A stretch of 64,000 nucleotides of DNA from an uncultured Flavobacteriaceae bacterium (lineage in GTDB: Bacteria > Bacteroidota > Bacteroidia > Flavobacteriales > Flavobacteriaceae). This document shows, piece after piece, positions 56,147 through 64,000 of the stretch (positions are counted from its first letter, which is position 1; every line of letters begins with the position of its first letter). Location of the stretch: positions 248,001-312,000 of the forward strand of contig CANMRV010000004.1 of assembly GCA_947500435.1 (NCBI GenBank), written 5' to 3'. Position numbers and translations under genes: made by a program. Under the pieces are notes generated by a model. The model saw only the letters and a list, made by a program, of their open reading frames with translations, was not told the DNA's origin and did not search any database.

Positions 56147-56770
56147 ATGAATACAAAATGGTACATAAGTACTTTAATTATTCTTCTTGCCTTAATAGGG
56201 CTTAATCAAGAGCAAACTAAGGTTGCTAATCAGCAAATTGTATTACAATTTACTGATGTAGAAATGACTTCGGTAACTTCCCATGATGATGCTTTGGCAA
56301 TAGTTACCAAAAAGTTACAGGCTTTAGGTATCAACAATATTGAAATAATAGAAAATGATGATACGCATTTAAGTATACGCTATTATAGTAATATTGATGC
56401 TCTTAGTGTCGGGGAACTTCTTTCTCAGGATAATGAGTTATCATTAACATATAGAGATATAAATCAACTACCTGTTGATTTTCCTAACGATAAACTACCT
56501 GACAATTTTAGTATAGTAGTATCGGATTTTCAGAAACAAACTAATGATGGATTGGGTTTAAGCGGAAAACTTGCTTTTGAGTTAAAGCAAGATTATAAGC
56601 GGTTTTCCAATCCAGTAGTCTTACAGTTTAATGATGCGACAGCCCTTGAAGAAGACGCTCTTGTATATGTAGCCTACAAAATGAATAGATCTATTGCACT
56701 TGCTATAGATAATACTTCAGATACTATTCCAGAAGTAAGGGCAGGACCTTATACTTATGGGAATAGTTAA
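56147..56770 (+). CDS. Membrane-anchored protein resembling SecD periplasmic domain
   Basis: 207 residues with an N-terminal anchor (WYISTLIILLALIGLNQ). A stretch near residues 48-105 (ALAIVTKKLQALGINNIEII, LSIRYYSNIDALSVGELLSQ, NELSLTYRDINQ) follows the layout of the SecD P1 domain (ERIDGFGVTQPNIQRLG, LVELPGAKDVKRAITLISQT, LEFWETYE). It lies 208 bp upstream of secDF on the same strand. The similarity is a pattern reading, not a tested homology. Function unknown; a Sec accessory is possible. Confidence 0.6.
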   Translation: MNTKWYISTLIILLALIGLNQEQTKVANQQIVLQFTDVEMTSVTSHDDALAIVTKKLQALGINNIEIIENDDTHLSIRYYSNIDALSVGELLSQDNELSLTYRDINQLPVDFPNDKLPDNFSIVVSDFQKQTNDGLGLSGKLAFELKQDYKRFSNPVVLQFNDATALEEDALVYVAYKMNRSIALAIDNTSDTIPEVRAGPYTYGNS

Positions 56771-56978
56771 GTCTAGTAACATATTTTTGTTATAGATAGA
56801 GCACTTTCCATAGATTGTTTCCACTAAAATAATACCACTAAAGATTGTAAACACTTTGCAAAAAGTAATTCTCTTTAGGCTTTCTAAACGAACAACACCA
56901 TAATTAATATATTAATCATTCACGATATTTTTTAGTAATCGAGCTATCTAATATTGTAAACTTAAACTAAGTAATAAA

Positions 56979-59954
56979 ATGCAAAATAAAGGACTTATAA
57001 AACTTTTTGCTTTCTTGTTTGGGCTAGTGAGTATCTATCAACTATCCTTTACGTTTATCACCAATAAGGTTGAAGATGAGGCGAGAGCACATGCAGTTAG
57101 TCAAATTCCAAATTCAGACGATCTAGAAGCATCAGTAAAACAAGATCAGTTGGTTGCCAGTTACCTTGATTCTATAGGTTCTGACAAACAATTTGGTTTT
57201 ACAACGTACAACAATGCCAAAAAGAAACAGCTAAATAAAGGTCTTGACCTTGAAGGCGGTATTAACGTAACTCTACAAATTTCAATTAAGGACATTTTAA
57301 GGGGATTGGCAGATAATTCGAAGAACCCTGTTTTTAACAAAGCCTTAGCTGACGCGGATGAGGCTTCAAAGAATAGTGATGATACCTATCTAGACTTGTT
57401 TTTTGAGGCTTTTGATAACATCAAAGGAGATACGAAATTAGCTTCTCCTGATATTTTTGCGAACAAAGGCCTTAGTGATCAGGTAAATTTTCAAATGAGT
57501 GATGATGAGGTGAAGCCCCTTCTTCGGACAAAAATTGACGATGCCATTGTTTCTGCTTTTGAAGTATTACGAGAACGAATCGACGGCTTTGGAGTTACTC
57601 AGCCTAACATTCAACGTCTCGGAACTTCAGGAAGAGTTTTGGTAGAATTACCAGGTGCAAAAGATGTAAAGAGAGCAATTACCTTGATTTCTCAAACGGC
57701 TCAATTAGAATTCTGGGAAACCTACGAACAAAACAATACAAGCTTCAGTACTTTCGTGATTCAAGCGAATGAGAAGCTGAAAACATTAGTAGATACTCCA
57801 GTTGCTGAGCCTGTTAAAGAAGCTTCAGAACTCGATTCTTTACTATCAGATGTTACCGCAGATTCTTTAGATATTGCTACACAGGTAAATCCTTTATTTG
57901 ATAAGTTACTTCCCGCAGCTCCTGGAACAAATGCCATGTTCCGAGCACAGGTAAAAGATACCGCTATCATTAATAGTTACCTCAAAATGCCAGAGATTAT
58001 CCGTTTACTTCCTACGGATATTCAGTTTACAAAGTTTGCATGGGAACGTCCATCAACCGAAGAGGTTGAGGTGATTGATTTGTATGCATTGAAATCCAAT
58101 AGAAATGGCGAACCACGAATAAGTGGTGATGTTGTAAGTGATGCTAGGGACACTTTTGATCAGTTTGGTAAGCCAGCCATTAGTATGAGTATGAATTCTA
58201 GAGGCTCGAAGTTATGGCAGAAATTGACCAGTGACGCTAACGTGAATAATACGGGTATCGCGGTAGTTTTAGATAATAAGGTATATACCGCACCTGGCTG
58301 CTCTGTAGTAGGTGGTATTTCTGGTGGAGGAACCGAAATTACAGGAACTTTTACTGTTGCTGAAACAACTGATATTGCAAATGTATTGCGAGCAGGTAAA
58401 TTACCTGCAAGAGCGGAAATTATTCAATCTGAAATCGTAGGTCCATCATTAGGTCAAGAAGCGATTGATAGCGGTTTGATGTCTTTCATGATTGCTATGG
58501 CCATCGTTTTACTTTGGATGGTTTTTTACTATGGAAAAGCAGGTTTATTTGCTGATATAGCATTATTGCTGAACATCTTATTGATTTTCGGAGTACTTAC
58601 TAGTATTGATGCCGTATTAACCCTTCCAGGGATTGCTGGTATCGTTTTGACTATTGGTATGTCTGTTGATGCGAACGTTCTGATTTTTGAGCGTATTAAA
58701 GAAGAACTTAAAAAAGGGAAAGGGAAAAGTCAAGCAGTTGCTGATGGTTTTGAAAATGCTCTTTCGTCGATTCTTGATGCGAACGTTACCACAGGACTCA
58801 CGGCCTTGATTTTATTTGTGTTCGGTTCAGGACCGATTAAAGGCTTTGCAACTACTCTGTTAATAGGTATTGTTACTTCATTATTCACGGCGATTTTCAT
58901 TACGAGGTTGTTAGTTGATTGGTATATTAGCGGTAAGGGTAGAACCTTAGATTTTTCTACAGCACTTACCAAGAACTTATTCCAGAACATAAATATCAAT
59001 TTCTTAGGAAAGCGAAAAATTGCCTACATCATTTCTGCTGTTTTAGTAGGTGTTGGTTTGTTTTCTCTTCTAACTCAAGGACTTCAGCAAGGAGTTGATT
59101 TTGTCGGAGGACGGTCGTACCAAGTACGTTTTGAAAAGGCAGTGAACCCTTCTGAGATTGCTTCGGAATTAAATGATGTATTTGGTAGTGGAACAAATGT
59201 AAAAACATTTGGTGAGACCAATCAGATCAGTATCACCACGCCTTATAAAGTAGAGGTAGAGGGAATAGAGGTAGATGAAGAGATTCAGGGTAAGTTGTAT
59301 ACTTCACTTCAGAAGTATCTTCCTGCAGAAACTACGAAAGCTAATTTCGTCGATGATACAGATGGTCGATCAATTGGTATTATGAAGTCCGTTAAAGTTG
59401 GACCGACGATTGCTGATGATATTAAGAAGAACGCTTTCTTGGCGATTATAGGATCTCTTGCGGTGGTTTTCTTATACATCTTGATACGATTCCGTAAGTG
59501 GCAGTTCTCGTTAGGAGCTGTAACCGCGGTATTCCACGATGTTTTAATTGTTTTGGGTATCTTCTCCATTTTTGGTACCATTATGCCTTTTAACATGGAA
59601 ATCGACCAAGCTTTTATTGCTGCGATTCTTACCGTGATTGGATACTCCCTGAATGATACCGTGGTAGTATTTGATAGAATACGTGAGATTATTGGAGAAA
59701 AAGGATGGCGTTCAGGTGAGAACGTAAATTTAGCTTTGAACAGTACCTTGAGTAGAACCTTAAATACCTCACTTACTACTTTGGTAGTATTATTGGCCAT
59801 TTTTATTTTTGGTGGAGAATCACTTCGAGGATTTATGTTCGCAATGATAATAGGTATTATTGTCGGTACGTATTCATCGTTGTTTATCGCAACACCTGTG
59901 ATGTTCGATAGCTTAAAGAAAAGTATCAAAACAGGACAAGAAGAAAAGAAATAA
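56979..59954 (+). CDS. secDF: Fused protein translocase subunit SecDF
   Basis: 991 residues with the SecD half first and the SecF half last. SecD features: the P1 domain (ERIDGFGVTQPNIQRLG), AISMSMNSRGSKLWQKLT and IGMSVDANVLIFERIKEELK. SecF features: FVGGRSYQVRFEKAVNP and VIGYSLNDTVVVFDRIREII. About 12 membrane helices. It uses proton motive force to complete protein export. A single fused gene is typical for Bacteroidota. A long insertion of 60 or so residues (VAEPVKEASELDSLLSDVTA and after) sits in SecD P1. Confidence 0.96.
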   Translation: MQNKGLIKLFAFLFGLVSIYQLSFTFITNKVEDEARAHAVSQIPNSDDLEASVKQDQLVASYLDSIGSDKQFGFTTYNNAKKKQLNKGLDLEGGINVTLQISIKDILRGLADNSKNPVFNKALADADEASKNSDDTYLDLFFEAFDNIKGDTKLASPDIFANKGLSDQVNFQMSDDEVKPLLRTKIDDAIVSAFEVLRERIDGFGVTQPNIQRLGTSGRVLVELPGAKDVKRAITLISQTAQLEFWETYEQNNTSFSTFVIQANEKLKTLVDTPVAEPVKEASELDSLLSDVTADSLDIATQVNPLFDKLLPAAPGTNAMFRAQVKDTAIINSYLKMPEIIRLLPTDIQFTKFAWERPSTEEVEVIDLYALKSNRNGEPRISGDVVSDARDTFDQFGKPAISMSMNSRGSKLWQKLTSDANVNNTGIAVVLDNKVYTAPGCSVVGGISGGGTEITGTFTVAETTDIANVLRAGKLPARAEIIQSEIVGPSLGQEAIDSGLMSFMIAMAIVLLWMVFYYGKAGLFADIALLLNILLIFGVLTSIDAVLTLPGIAGIVLTIGMSVDANVLIFERIKEELKKGKGKSQAVADGFENALSSILDANVTTGLTALILFVFGSGPIKGFATTLLIGIVTSLFTAIFITRLLVDWYISGKGRTLDFSTALTKNLFQNININFLGKRKIAYIISAVLVGVGLFSLLTQGLQQGVDFVGGRSYQVRFEKAVNPSEIASELNDVFGSGTNVKTFGETNQISITTPYKVEVEGIEVDEEIQGKLYTSLQKYLPAETTKANFVDDTDGRSIGIMKSVKVGPTIADDIKKNAFLAIIGSLAVVFLYILIRFRKWQFSLGAVTAVFHDVLIVLGIFSIFGTIMPFNMEIDQAFIAAILTVIGYSLNDTVVVFDRIREIIGEKGWRSGENVNLALNSTLSRTLNTSLTTLVVLLAIFIFGGESLRGFMFAMIIGIIVGTYSSLFIATPVMFDSLKKSIKTGQEEKK

Positions 59955-59978
59955 CTAACTCAAACTTTATTTCTTAAA

Positions 59979-60010
59979 GAGAGCCATGCATTAAGTATGG
60001 CTCTTTTTTA
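59979..60010. terminator. Terminator after secDF
   Basis: agagccat (59980-59987) pairs with atggctct (59997-60004), then a T run. It also lies just beyond the convergent ABC gene end. Confidence 0.85.
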
Positions 60011-60033
60011 TTTGTGGCTTTTGGTATAGGTTG

Positions 60034-61269
60034 TTAAAGCGTAGAAACTATTCGACCAGTCGACCCATTTTCATGCATATGAAGCTCATAGATGAAATCA
60101 GGATTTAGCCCCGGTTCTTTTCTATGGGATACAAAAATGGTTGTGGTATCACTTTCCCTGGCAACTTTGTTTACTAGGTCCACCAATAACTTTGCAGAAG
60201 CATCGTCAAGACCTGCAGTAGGTTCGTCTAAAATAAGGAGCAACGGATGTTTAATCATTGCCCTAGTTGTCATAACCAAACGTTTTTGCCCTGCGGATAA
60301 ATCGTGAAAAAGAGTGTCTTTCTTTTCCCAAAGATTAATTAGTTGTAGCCATTCTTTCGCAACTCTCAATTGAGATTCTGTTGGTTTGACATAAAGACCG
60401 ATAGAATCATTTAGACCAGAAATCAACATGTTTTCTATTGTATGATAACCCGTAAATTTATCGGTCATGGCGGGAGTGAAGTAGCCAATGTTTTTCTTGA
60501 TATCCCAAATGCTTTCGCCGCTTCCTTTCTTCTTTCCGAAGAGAAACAAGTCTTGACCATAGCCTTTGGGGTTCTCTCCAGTTATCATGGATAGAATAGT
60601 GGTTTTGCCACTTCCGTTTTTACCTACAAGTTGCCAGAATTCTCCCTTTTTGATTGTCCAGTTTAAGTTTTGTAAAACAATCCTATCACCAAACTTAACG
60701 GTTACATCTTTCAATTGAATTAGCGTCCCATAATTAAATTCAATTGGACTAAGTGCTCGCGGAATGCCTCCGGCGAAATAGGAATCTCCCTTAGATGGGA
60801 ATATCTTTTCCAGCTCATGAATAATCGATAATTCATCTTTATTGAGACTCATGAAATTATCGATAAAAGGTAGTAAATCATCTTTCCTACTTATTATCTG
60901 AACCAACATAATATGTTTAGACCTGGCCTCTAAAGTCTTAGTGAGTTTTTCTTGTGACCCAATATCCAAATTATCAAAAGGATTGTCCAGAACTATAAAG
61001 TCGTAGTCTTTTTCAAAGAGATAGTTGAGCAGTGCCTTTTTCTGCTCACCACTTGACATGGTTCTTAGTGATTGTTGCGTTCCCTGATTAATTATTTTAG
61101 TTCCATGACGATCCTCTTCATCCATGAAGCGTTCGAGGGCCAATTTGGAAAACAAGGCCCCTTTATAACCTTTTGGCAATTCGAGTTCAGAAACAGTGCC
61201 AGCCAAAAGATTATGAACGAATTTTGATTTGTTTGAATCATTTGTAATGAAAATTGCCCAATGCTTCAT
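60034..61269 (-). CDS. ModF-like tandem ABC ATPase, N-terminal half degenerate
   Basis: 411 residues with two ABC halves. The C-terminal half is complete: LVGKNGSGKTTILSMITGEN (Walker A), HDLSAGQKRLVMTTRAMIKH and LLILDEPTAGLDD. The N-terminal half keeps SSGEQKKALLNYLFEKDYDF and IVLDNPFDNLD but no Walker A is visible, so it cannot bind ATP in the usual way. No transmembrane partner adjacent. Similar to E. coli ModF/PhrA; role unknown. It starts 3 bp after the GNAT gene end. Confidence 0.85.
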   Translation of the reverse strand: MKHWAIFITNDSNKSKFVHNLLAGTVSELELPKGYKGALFSKLALERFMDEEDRHGTKIINQGTQQSLRTMSSGEQKKALLNYLFEKDYDFIVLDNPFDNLDIGSQEKLTKTLEARSKHIMLVQIISRKDDLLPFIDNFMSLNKDELSIIHELEKIFPSKGDSYFAGGIPRALSPIEFNYGTLIQLKDVTVKFGDRIVLQNLNWTIKKGEFWQLVGKNGSGKTTILSMITGENPKGYGQDLFLFGKKKGSGESIWDIKKNIGYFTPAMTDKFTGYHTIENMLISGLNDSIGLYVKPTESQLRVAKEWLQLINLWEKKDTLFHDLSAGQKRLVMTTRAMIKHPLLLILDEPTAGLDDASAKLLVDLVNKVARESDTTTIFVSHRKEPGLNPDFIYELHMHENGSTGRIVSTL

Positions 61270-61271
61270 AC

Positions 61272-61793
61272 TTACAATTGTATTCTAAAGATATGAGAAG
61301 GGTTTTCATTATAAACTGTGGTTTTATCCAAATGCATACCGTTATTGATAGCCACTTTCTGAGATGGTATGTTGTCCACATTAATAATGGAAATCAGTGA
61401 TGTCGCTAAATTATTTTCAATGGCAAAGGCTTTGCATTTTTGCGCTGCTTCTGTAGCATACCCTTGTCTCCAATATTTCGGAAGCATAGAATACCCAACT
61501 TCAAGTTCTTTGATGCCGTCAACAGTTTGGATTAGTAATCCGCATTGCCCGATAAATTCATTGGTCTCTTTATGTATAAGAACATTCATTCCGCCAAGAT
61601 CGTTATCGTAACGATGGAAAGCTTTGTCAAACCAATGTTGACAGGCTTCGACTGGGTCATCGGGTAATCCGACCCAAAATTCGGTACTCAAAGGTTCTTG
61701 ATGAAAGGGTAACCACGTGTTGAAATCAGTACGTTTCAATTTACGGAAGCGTAAACGCTCAGTTTCAAGGCCTGTAAGAAGATATTTGCTCAT
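61272..61793 (-). CDS. GNAT-family N-acetyltransferase
   Basis: 173 residues. RimJ/RimL-like: LETERLRFRKLKRTDFNTWL, FIGQCGLLIQTVDGIKELEV, GYSMLPKYWRQGYATEAAQK for acetyl-CoA binding (Q/RxxGxA pattern), IINVDNIPSQKVAINNGMHL. Substrate unknown. Its ATG overlaps the stop of the hydrolase gene (ATGA), so coupled translation is expected. Confidence 0.88.
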   Translation of the reverse strand: MSKYLLTGLETERLRFRKLKRTDFNTWLPFHQEPLSTEFWVGLPDDPVEACQHWFDKAFHRYDNDLGGMNVLIHKETNEFIGQCGLLIQTVDGIKELEVGYSMLPKYWRQGYATEAAQKCKAFAIENNLATSLISIINVDNIPSQKVAINNGMHLDKTTVYNENPSHIFRIQL

Positions 61794-62659
61794 GATAGTT
61801 CATTGTTGAGAATCCAGTTAAGATTTTGCTCCCATAATTGTTCTTTAAAACTTCTTTTGAAAAACCCAAAATGCCCGGGCTGATTTGTGTGTTCTTGGGG
61901 ATAGTGTACACGGGTAACATCGGCATTTTTGTATTGGTTCGCTAACCAATCTACTGTTTTTTTTGGTGCAAATGAATCTTTTGGAAAGCTCCAAGATAAT
62001 ATTGGTAATTTAATATCTTCGAATAGATAATCCACGTTATTCTTAAAATGCATCAGATATTCTTTTTTTCTTCCCCAAGACGCCCATTCAAAAACCATGT
62101 TTTTAGGTAAGTTTTCAAATAAACCTAGTTTTTTAGACGGAAAATATCCAAATAAGGGAGTAAAAACAGGAATCAAGACATACCAAAACATCCACATTTT
62201 AAAACCGTGAAATCCTTTGAAATCTCTCCAATAACCACTTTGGGAAGCAATCATTATAACCTTATCAATTAATCGATGATTAGGATTAAATCCCAGTATT
62301 TGTCCGCCTACGCTATGGGTTATAAGTGTTAGGGTCGCGTCACGATATTCTTCTCTTGCAAAAGCAACAACTGCAGCTTGGTCATTTTGACCCCAACTTG
62401 TAAGATTTCCGGAGTGTTTCTTTAATTCTACTAAAGATGAAATAGATTTCCCTATGCCACCATAATCGAAGGTGTAGACAACAAGTCCTTTTGAAGCATA
62501 GAAATTGGCAAAATGCGAATAGTACTTTTGCAATACTCCGGTTGCAGATGAAATTACGATAACTTGATTAATTGGATTTTTTGAAAAGAATTTCGAAACC
62601 GCTATGGGGTTTCCGCTCGCGGTCTGGATGCTCAATTCTTTCTTTTGAACTTCCACCAA
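61790..62659 (-). CDS. Alpha/beta hydrolase
   Basis: 289 residues. VIVISSATGVLQKYYSHFAN, VVYTFDYGGIGKSIS and the nucleophile elbow LITHSVGGQ; the residue two before Ser is Thr instead of Gly. A C-terminal SFPKDSFAPKKTVDWLANQY and PQEHTNQPGHFGFFKR carry Asp and His. Soluble serine-hydrolase fold, substrate unknown. It precedes the GNAT gene with a 4-bp overlap. Confidence 0.8.
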   Translation of the reverse strand: MVEVQKKELSIQTASGNPIAVSKFFSKNPINQVIVISSATGVLQKYYSHFANFYASKGLVVYTFDYGGIGKSISSLVELKKHSGNLTSWGQNDQAAVVAFAREEYRDATLTLITHSVGGQILGFNPNHRLIDKVIMIASQSGYWRDFKGFHGFKMWMFWYVLIPVFTPLFGYFPSKKLGLFENLPKNMVFEWASWGRKKEYLMHFKNNVDYLFEDIKLPILSWSFPKDSFAPKKTVDWLANQYKNADVTRVHYPQEHTNQPGHFGFFKRSFKEQLWEQNLNWILNNELS

Positions 62660-62664
62660 AACAG

Positions 62665-63153
62665 CTATTTTTTTTGATATTCTATTTTATCACCGACTTC
62701 TAAAAGCCACTTTTCAGCAAGCCCAGCATTAACCTCAAGAACATATTGTATCGGGACTTGTGAGGAGAGTCCGGTTTCGTTCAGAGGTTGAGCGTTTTCT
62801 TGAAAACTTGCAATAGTCAAATCTGATTTTAGGAAAATAATATCGAGTGGAATTTCAGTATTCTTCATGTAAAAAGAATGCATTTGCTCGTCAGGAAAAA
62901 TAAAAAGCATACCTTGATGGTCTTCCATACTTTTGCGATACATCAAACCCGTTTGGGTTTCGTATTCCGATTCCGCAAATTCAATATCCAGTTTCGTGAT
63001 AAGCGTATCTACTTTTTGTTTGGTGATGGTTAATTCACCTTCTTTGGTAAACGTTATCGGCTCGGTTTTAATCACTTTTTTCGATTCCTCTTTGCACGAG
63101 CTAAAGAAAGCGCCTACGACACTTAGAAATAAAATATACTTTAAAACTTTCAT
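62665..63153 (-). CDS. DUF192 lipoprotein
   Basis: 162 residues. Lipobox VGAFFSSCKEE (Cys20). The DUF192 core is QTGLMYRKSMEDHQGMLFIF, HSFYMKNTEIPLDIIFL and VLEVNAGLAEKWLLEVGDKI. Extracytoplasmic small beta protein of unknown role. It is 5 bp upstream of the hydrolase gene in the same run. Confidence 0.88.
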   Translation of the reverse strand: MKVLKYILFLSVVGAFFSSCKEESKKVIKTEPITFTKEGELTITKQKVDTLITKLDIEFAESEYETQTGLMYRKSMEDHQGMLFIFPDEQMHSFYMKNTEIPLDIIFLKSDLTIASFQENAQPLNETGLSSQVPIQYVLEVNAGLAEKWLLEVGDKIEYQKK

Positions 63154-63249
63154 GATATAAGTTTAAACGCAAAGTGCGCTAAGACAATACAAGGTTCGTA
63201 CAGGAAATTTACTTGAGCACTGCCAACTGCAACTGCCTACTGCGAATGC

Positions 63250-64000
63250 CTACTGAGTACTCTTAGTCGGTCGAAACATAAAGTAAAGACCAATAAGAAT
63301 AAATGGAATACTCAACATTTGACCAATGGCCAAGGTAAAAGACTCGTCCAATTCATTTTGACGTTCTTTGACGAATTCAGCTAAAAATCGGATACCCCAT
63401 AGTACTACAGTAAATGTTCCGAACAAGAATCCGGGTTTGTCCTTCTTATCTGTTTTCCAATAAAGATAGTACAGAAGAAAGAACAACAAAAGATAGCCAA
63501 CTCCTTCATAGAGTTGAGCTGGATGTCTATATGGGATGTCCTTAATGTACTCTGAAAACTCAGGTTTTGATACCAATGCGTCATAAGCAGCATTTACCGT
63601 TTTCTCTTTGGTGATTGACATGGCTTGACCTTGTCCGATACTGTCTCGGACAAAACGAGTAGCGAACACAAACGATTCCTCAACCTTCTTACCAATAATC
63701 TCAGAATTGAAAAAATTTCCTAGCCGAACACAAAAGGCTCCAATGGCAGCGACAATTGCCAAGCGATCCATAATCCAAAGTGGTTTAAACTCTGGGTATT
63801 TCCTGATATATAAGAAAACAGCAAGAATGATACCTATTGTAGCTCCATGACTTGCGAGTCCTGTAAAACCTGTAAATTCATATCCGTCTATAAAACCTAA
63901 GATAGTCCCTTCCGCACTTTCTCGAATGGGCAGTAGTATTTCCAGTAAATGGTCTGAATAATACGGCCAATCGTAGAAAAATACATGTCCTAAGCGGGCA
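63250..64000 (-). CDS. lgt: Prolipoprotein diacylglyceryl transferase, 5' end beyond the window
   Basis: 249 codons visible; the frame is open to the right edge, so the start lies outside. The visible part begins ARLGHVFFYDWP (the Lgt H-loop), followed by LASHGATIGIILAVFLYIRK, RLGNFFNSEIIG, YRHPAQLYEGVGY and FGTFTVVLWGIRFLAEFVKE, all diagnostic. Transfers diacylglyceryl from phosphatidylglycerol to the lipobox Cys in the inner membrane, so it matures lipoproteins such as those encoded elsewhere in the window. Confidence 0.95.
   Translation of the reverse strand, partial: ARLGHVFFYDWPYYSDHLLEILLPIRESAEGTILGFIDGYEFTGFTGLASHGATIGIILAVFLYIRKYPEFKPLWIMDRLAIVAAIGAFCVRLGNFFNSEIIGKKVEESFVFATRFVRDSIGQGQAMSITKEKTVNAAYDALVSKPEFSEYIKDIPYRHPAQLYEGVGYLLLFFLLYYLYWKTDKKDKPGFLFGTFTVVLWGIRFLAEFVKERQNELDESFTLAIGQMLSIPFILIGLYFMFRPTKSTQ

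Overview
The window looks like chromosomal DNA of a marine member of the Flavobacteriaceae (Bacteroidota). The evidence is AT-rich sequence, several promoters with the Bacteroidota -7 box TAnnTTTG, a fused SecDF, two secreted sulfatases, many lipoproteins and beta-barrel proteins, a tmRNA tag GDNNYALAA, and many families typical of this group (DUF1361, DUF2809, DUF2911, DUF3857, DUF4173, DUF2975/XRE). Genus is not determined.

Region by region. 1-7.5 kb: the promoter-proximal part of an extracellular contractile injection system (eCIS) operon on the minus strand, running off the left edge. In transcription order it encodes a DUF4255 cap-like protein, an unknown beta-rich protein, one sheath, two tube proteins, a DUF5908 mini-protein, a LysM baseplate protein and a VgrG-like spike. 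A LuxR-type regulator with a degenerate receiver lies upstream, and repeats lie between. 7.7-8.5 kb: the tmRNA gene with its terminator, plus intergenic hairpin repeats. 8.5-10.6 kb: a saccharopine-dehydrogenase-like oxidoreductase and an unknown Cys-flanked protein. 10.6-15.5 kb: a minus-strand run of small membrane proteins, a Coq4-like protein and a winged-helix regulator. Two copies of an identical palindrome (14441 and 15461) sit at its two promoters. 15.5-21.6 kb: secreted PHP phosphoesterase, DUF1801, sulfatase, DUF3857 protein and KdsA. 21.7-24.1 kb: four tandem paralogous secreted or outer-membrane-like proteins. 24.2-30 kb: TypA, polyphosphate glucokinase, second sulfatase, membrane protein and FtsE. 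30.1-37.5 kb: an envelope block with a 1007-residue periplasmic TPR protein, a plugless TonB-receptor-like barrel and two tandem OmpA-family proteins. 37.6-46.3 kb: cold-shock protein, MFS transporter, DUF1028, XRE/DUF2975 pair, NYN RNase-like protein, DUF885 lipoprotein and Mqo. 46.5-56 kb: amidohydrolase, DUF2911, AsnB, GyrB and Mdh. 56-64 kb: a small protein resembling a SecD periplasmic domain, SecDF, a ModF-like ABC ATPase, GNAT, hydrolase, DUF192 lipoprotein and Lgt (cut by the right edge).

How the parts fit: most of the window is housekeeping and envelope biology (KDO, lipoprotein maturation, Sec export, outer-membrane proteins). The accessory element is the eCIS. The least explained items are the unknown eCIS-linked protein, the palindrome-controlled membrane operon with a Coq4 homologue, the tandem paralogues with near-identical leaders, the TPR/barrel pair and the SecD-like protein ahead of SecDF.
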